Shown piece by piece: positions 22,157 to 25,000 of a stretch of DNA of 25,000 nt (position 1 is the first letter of the stretch; each line of letters begins with the position of its first letter). The notes beneath the pieces were generated by a model. That model did no database searches, had not been told where the DNA came from, and worked only from the letters and a program-made list of their open reading frames with translations. This DNA comes from an uncultured Desulfobacter sp. (GTDB taxonomy: Bacteria; Desulfobacterota; Desulfobacteria; Desulfobacterales; Desulfobacteraceae), in assembly GCF_963677125.1 (NCBI RefSeq), contig NZ_OY781882.1, forward strand, positions 1 through 25,000, written 5' to 3'. A program made the position numbers and the translations under genes.

Positions 22157-24042
22157 TGAGGATTAGAATATCACGAAATCTATTTATAGTTCTGCTGCTT
22201 GACATTCTTTTATTATGTGCATCCTTTTATTGTGCACATTTAATTCGTTACGATTTTATTAAAGAACAATGGTTTGATATTAGCTTTCTTCATCTGCTTC
22301 CTTATGTCTTGGGATGTAAAATTTTATTTTTTTATTTGTTTGATATATACAGGGGAATGTGGCGATATACGAGTCTTAGTGATCTAATCAATCTCATAAA
22401 GGCTTCAGTTTTTTCAACATTTATCATAATTGCTCTTGTTTTATATATAACTAGGTTTGAACATATTTCCAGGTCGGTATTTGTTATAGACTGGTGTCTA
22501 ACGGTATTGTTTATCACTGGTCTGCGGCTATCCGTTCGTTTATGTTTTGAAGAATTTACAGGAAAGATTACGCTTCAAGATGTGAAGCTTGCCCTTCTCA
22601 AGATATTCCGAAAGAATACAGGGAAAGGAAGAGGTGCTTTAATTATAGGAGCTGGAGATTACGGCCAAAAAGTATGTAGGGAGTTCAATGAGAATCCTTC
22701 TGTAAAATCTCGTGTTTTGGGGTTTTTGGATGATGATCGTTCTAAGATCGGAAGGAAGATCCATGGGGTGCCGGTTCTGAATGAGATTGAAAGGGTGGGG
22801 CAGACCGTAAAATCAACCGGGGCTGAGGATGTTATTATTGCAATTCCAACCTTGAGCGCGGCCCGGCTGAGGCATATTGTAGACTTGTGCAAAAAGGCTG
22901 ATGTAAATTTTAAGACCATTCCAAATTTGGGCGAACTGATCAACGGAAAGATTGATGTTACTTCAATTCGAAAGGTTGAATACAGGGATCTTCTGGGACG
23001 TGAGCCGGTAAAATTAGATCAAGAGCAGATCGGTAAATACCTTGGCGGTCGACGGGTGTTGGTTACCGGAGCCGGCGGGTCTATCGGAACCGGGCTTTGT
23101 CGGCAGATCTGCAGGTATTCTCCTGAAAAGATCATTCTTTTCGAAAGGGCGGAAAGTGCTCTTTATGAAATTGATCTTGAATTGAGAAAAAATTTTCGGG
23201 ATGTTGAGGTTGTCCCTGTCTTGGGTGATATCCAGAATAGGAAGGAACTTTACAAGGTGTTTCATCTGCTTCAGCCGGATATCGTTTTTCATGCGGCAGC
23301 GTATAAACATGTGCCTATGCTGGAGGGGCATCCGTGGAAAGCTGTGGAAAATAATGTTTTCGGCACTAAAAATTTGATAGAAGTTACCAATGCATTCAAA
23401 TGCGATAAGTTTGTTTTTGTATCCACGGACAAGGCGGTGAATCCGACAAATGTTATGGGAACAAGCAAGCGTATTTCCGAGTTGTTGGTTCAGGAGACCA
23501 GTTGCATTGCAGGCTGCAAAACCGCTTTTATAACCGTAAGGTTCGGGAATGTCATTGGCAGTGTTGGTAGTGTGATTCCCCTGTTTAAAAAACAGATTGA
23601 GGAAGGGGGCCCGGTTACTGTAACCCATCCTGATATAATAAGGTATTTTATGCTGATACCGGAGGCGTGTCAGCTTATTCTTCAGGCTGGTGCTATGGGA
23701 AAAGGCGGGGAGATTTTTATCCTTGAGATGGGAGAGCCGGTTAAGATAGATAATATGGCAAGGGATCTGATTCGTTTTTCAGGGTTTGAGCCGGATGTGG
23801 ACATAAAAATTGAGTATACGGGGTTGCGGCCTGGTGAAAAACTTTATGAAGAACTGATGACGGATCTGGAGAACGTGGTTTCCACTGAGCATAAGAAGAT
23901 TATGGGGCTGAATACTAACTGCGTGAACATGGCGGTCTTAAATGGAAAACTTGACCAGTTGAAGGCGATGGCAGAGGCCAGAGATGGGCAGGAGATTCGG
24001 CGTATTATGATGGAAATGATACCAGAATACAGACCCAATTAG
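22156..24042 (+). CDS. Nucleotide-sugar 4,6-dehydratase, FlaA1/WbpM/CapD family
   Basis: A 628-aa inner-membrane enzyme that probably converts UDP-GlcNAc to a UDP-4-keto-6-deoxy sugar, the precursor of sugars such as QuiNAc, FucNAc or bacillosamine. The N-terminal third has about four membrane helices. A first nucleotide-binding domain starts at GAGDYGQKV (residue 165), and the extended-SDR catalytic domain starts at TGAGGSIG (around 303-310). VSTDKAVNPTNVMGTSKR carries Ser/Thr/Asp-Lys near 423-426 and Met 434 with Lys 438: Met replaces the usual catalytic Tyr, as is normal for this group. LRPGEKLYEE follows near the C-terminus. ATG at 22156 is preferred (AGGG 7 nt upstream) over TTG at 22153. 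The 3' part looks richer in GC than the preceding genes. Confidence 0.93.
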   Translation: MRIRISRNLFIVLLLDILLLCASFYCAHLIRYDFIKEQWFDISFLHLLPYVLGCKILFFYLFDIYRGMWRYTSLSDLINLIKASVFSTFIIIALVLYITRFEHISRSVFVIDWCLTVLFITGLRLSVRLCFEEFTGKITLQDVKLALLKIFRKNTGKGRGALIIGAGDYGQKVCREFNENPSVKSRVLGFLDDDRSKIGRKIHGVPVLNEIERVGQTVKSTGAEDVIIAIPTLSAARLRHIVDLCKKADVNFKTIPNLGELINGKIDVTSIRKVEYRDLLGREPVKLDQEQIGKYLGGRRVLVTGAGGSIGTGLCRQICRYSPEKIILFERAESALYEIDLELRKNFRDVEVVPVLGDIQNRKELYKVFHLLQPDIVFHAAAYKHVPMLEGHPWKAVENNVFGTKNLIEVTNAFKCDKFVFVSTDKAVNPTNVMGTSKRISELLVQETSCIAGCKTAFITVRFGNVIGSVGSVIPLFKKQIEEGGPVTVTHPDIIRYFMLIPEACQLILQAGAMGKGGEIFILEMGEPVKIDNMARDLIRFSGFEPDVDIKIEYTGLRPGEKLYEELMTDLENVVSTEHKKIMGLNTNCVNMAVLNGKLDQLKAMAEARDGQEIRRIMMEMIPEYRPN

Positions 24043-24050
24043 AGCGTTTT

Positions 24051-25000
24051 ATGGATAATAAAAAAACATGTCCGGTTAAAATTCATCATCTTGGGGCAGA
24101 AAGATGTGTAACCGGTTCCTGTCATTTGGTGCGATTCTCAGGGGACAAGAATGTGAATATCCTTGTGGACTGCGGCAAAGCCCAGGGCCGTGATCCGGAA
24201 CTGCCATTCTCGTCCTTCCCGGTGAAGCCGGAAGACATTGATTATTTGTTTTTGACCCATGCTCACATTGATCACATCGGTCGGGTGCCGGATTTAATCG
24301 ATGCTGGGTTTGACGGGGAGATCATCTGCACCCATCCCACCAAAGCGCTTTTGAGTCCCATGTTCAAAGATGCGCTTTCTTTTACCGGCAGGCGCAAAGC
24401 CGAGATCAGGCAGCTTGAGCAGACAATTGACGAGTTGTCCTGGGGATTTGAATATGGGCAGGAATTTTCCCTGAAGCAGAAAATTCGGTTCAAGCTCGGC
24501 AATGCAGGTCATATCCTCGGTTCTTGTTTTATCCGGTTTGAATTTCCCATGGGCCGGGAAGATGGAAATTATTCCGTTGTATTTTCAGGTGATTTGGGAT
24601 GTAAGAATACGCCAATTCTTCCGGATCCGGATATGCCTGACTCTTGTGATCTTCTGGTGCTTGAATCCACCTATGGCGACAGAATCCATGAAAACCGCAC
24701 CCTCAGAGTGAAGACTCTTGGGGAAATGGTTGAAAAAGCGTTGAAGGACAAGGGTATCATTTATATCCCGGCTTTTTCCCTGGGAAGAACCCAAGAACTG
24801 ATTTATGAACTGGACAGGATCGGTGTGCAGGTGCCGGTTTTTATTGATTCTCCGCTGGGGCTTGAGATTACGAAAATTTATGAAAGGATGGGTGACTTCT
24901 GGGACCAGGAGGCAAAGGAACTTAAAGCACATGGGGATCACCCCATAGATTTCAAGCATTTGTATTCGGTGGAGCGATTCCAGGATCATAAGCGGCTGCT
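24051..25000 (+). CDS. Metallo-beta-lactamase/beta-CASP family hydrolase (CPSF-like), 3' end outside window
   Basis: The first 316 codons of a bacterial MBL-fold protein of the beta-CASP type (COG1236-like), a family of zinc-dependent RNA-processing nucleases and relatives. The beginning IHHLGAERCVTGSCHLVRF is typical. The metal-binding THAHIDH gives His 70, His 72, Asp 74 and His 75, followed by GHILGSC, SGDLG, ESTYGDR and PAFSLGRTQEL, which leads into the beta-CASP insert. The remaining beta-CASP motifs and the C-terminal RMMBL region lie beyond the edge. The start is 8 nt after the dehydratase stop. Its base composition looks more GC-rich than the sugar genes. It is probably a housekeeping-type neighbour rather than a pathway enzyme. 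Confidence 0.9.
   Translation, partial: MDNKKTCPVKIHHLGAERCVTGSCHLVRFSGDKNVNILVDCGKAQGRDPELPFSSFPVKPEDIDYLFLTHAHIDHIGRVPDLIDAGFDGEIICTHPTKALLSPMFKDALSFTGRRKAEIRQLEQTIDELSWGFEYGQEFSLKQKIRFKLGNAGHILGSCFIRFEFPMGREDGNYSVVFSGDLGCKNTPILPDPDMPDSCDLLVLESTYGDRIHENRTLRVKTLGEMVEKALKDKGIIYIPAFSLGRTQELIYELDRIGVQVPVFIDSPLGLEITKIYERMGDFWDQEAKELKAHGDHPIDFKHLYSVERFQDHKRL

Noticed and set aside
23014..23628. 204-codon minus-strand open frame inside the dehydratase gene
   Set aside because: It is fully covered by the conserved catalytic domain on the plus strand, and its translation shows no recognisable family.

Overview
The window is a surface-polysaccharide locus of a Gram-negative bacterium. It combines an AT-rich Wzx/Wzy-type exopolysaccharide or O-antigen cluster with the 3' part of a giant repetitive surface-type protein gene. 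The family mix would fit a deltaproteobacterium (Desulfobacterota), but nothing here is species-diagnostic, so that placement is an inference. All recognisable genes lie on the + strand.

Positions 1-10480 are the interior of a giant gene whose 5' end lies outside the window. It is built from two module types. Module A (543 bp, 181 aa) resembles a jelly-roll carbohydrate-binding module. Module B (1224 bp, 408 aa) holds several degenerate copies of the same fold. They are arranged as B-A-A super-repeats of exactly 2310 bp (770 aa) and are almost identical between copies. The gene is broken twice. An altered poly-A tract at about 1090-1101 shifts the frame. At about 10481 the coding sequence runs abruptly into the 3' remnant of a group II intron, which supplies the stop codon and removes whatever C-terminal anchoring or secretion domain existed.

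Positions 10481-10756 are that intron remnant: the last ~57 codons of its reverse transcriptase/maturase, domain V and domain VI. About 220 bp of mostly unassigned sequence follows.

Positions 10976-15817 carry a Wzz-like chain-length protein, a Wzx flippase, a Wzy polymerase and a GT4 glycosyltransferase, ending at a probable terminator. A 374-bp non-coding element with inverted repeats (MITE-like) sits at 15895-16268. A second run of genes (16321-21994) encodes a WbuB-like GT4 glycosyltransferase, a TylF/MycF-type methyltransferase, the initiating phosphoglycosyl transferase, an aldo/keto reductase and a transketolase split into two overlapping genes. A probable gene remnant comes next. A FlaA1/WbpM/CapD-type nucleotide-sugar 4,6-dehydratase (22156-24042) follows. 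The window ends inside a metallo-beta-lactamase/beta-CASP RNA-processing-type hydrolase that is probably not part of the sugar pathway.

Together the enzymes would make an activated, 4,6-dehydrated and otherwise modified sugar, load it on undecaprenyl phosphate, extend it, flip it and polymerise it with controlled length. The outer-membrane export genes are not in the window. The adjacent giant lectin-like protein could have been a binding partner or cross-linker of this polysaccharide, but that link rests only on adjacency and fold resemblance.
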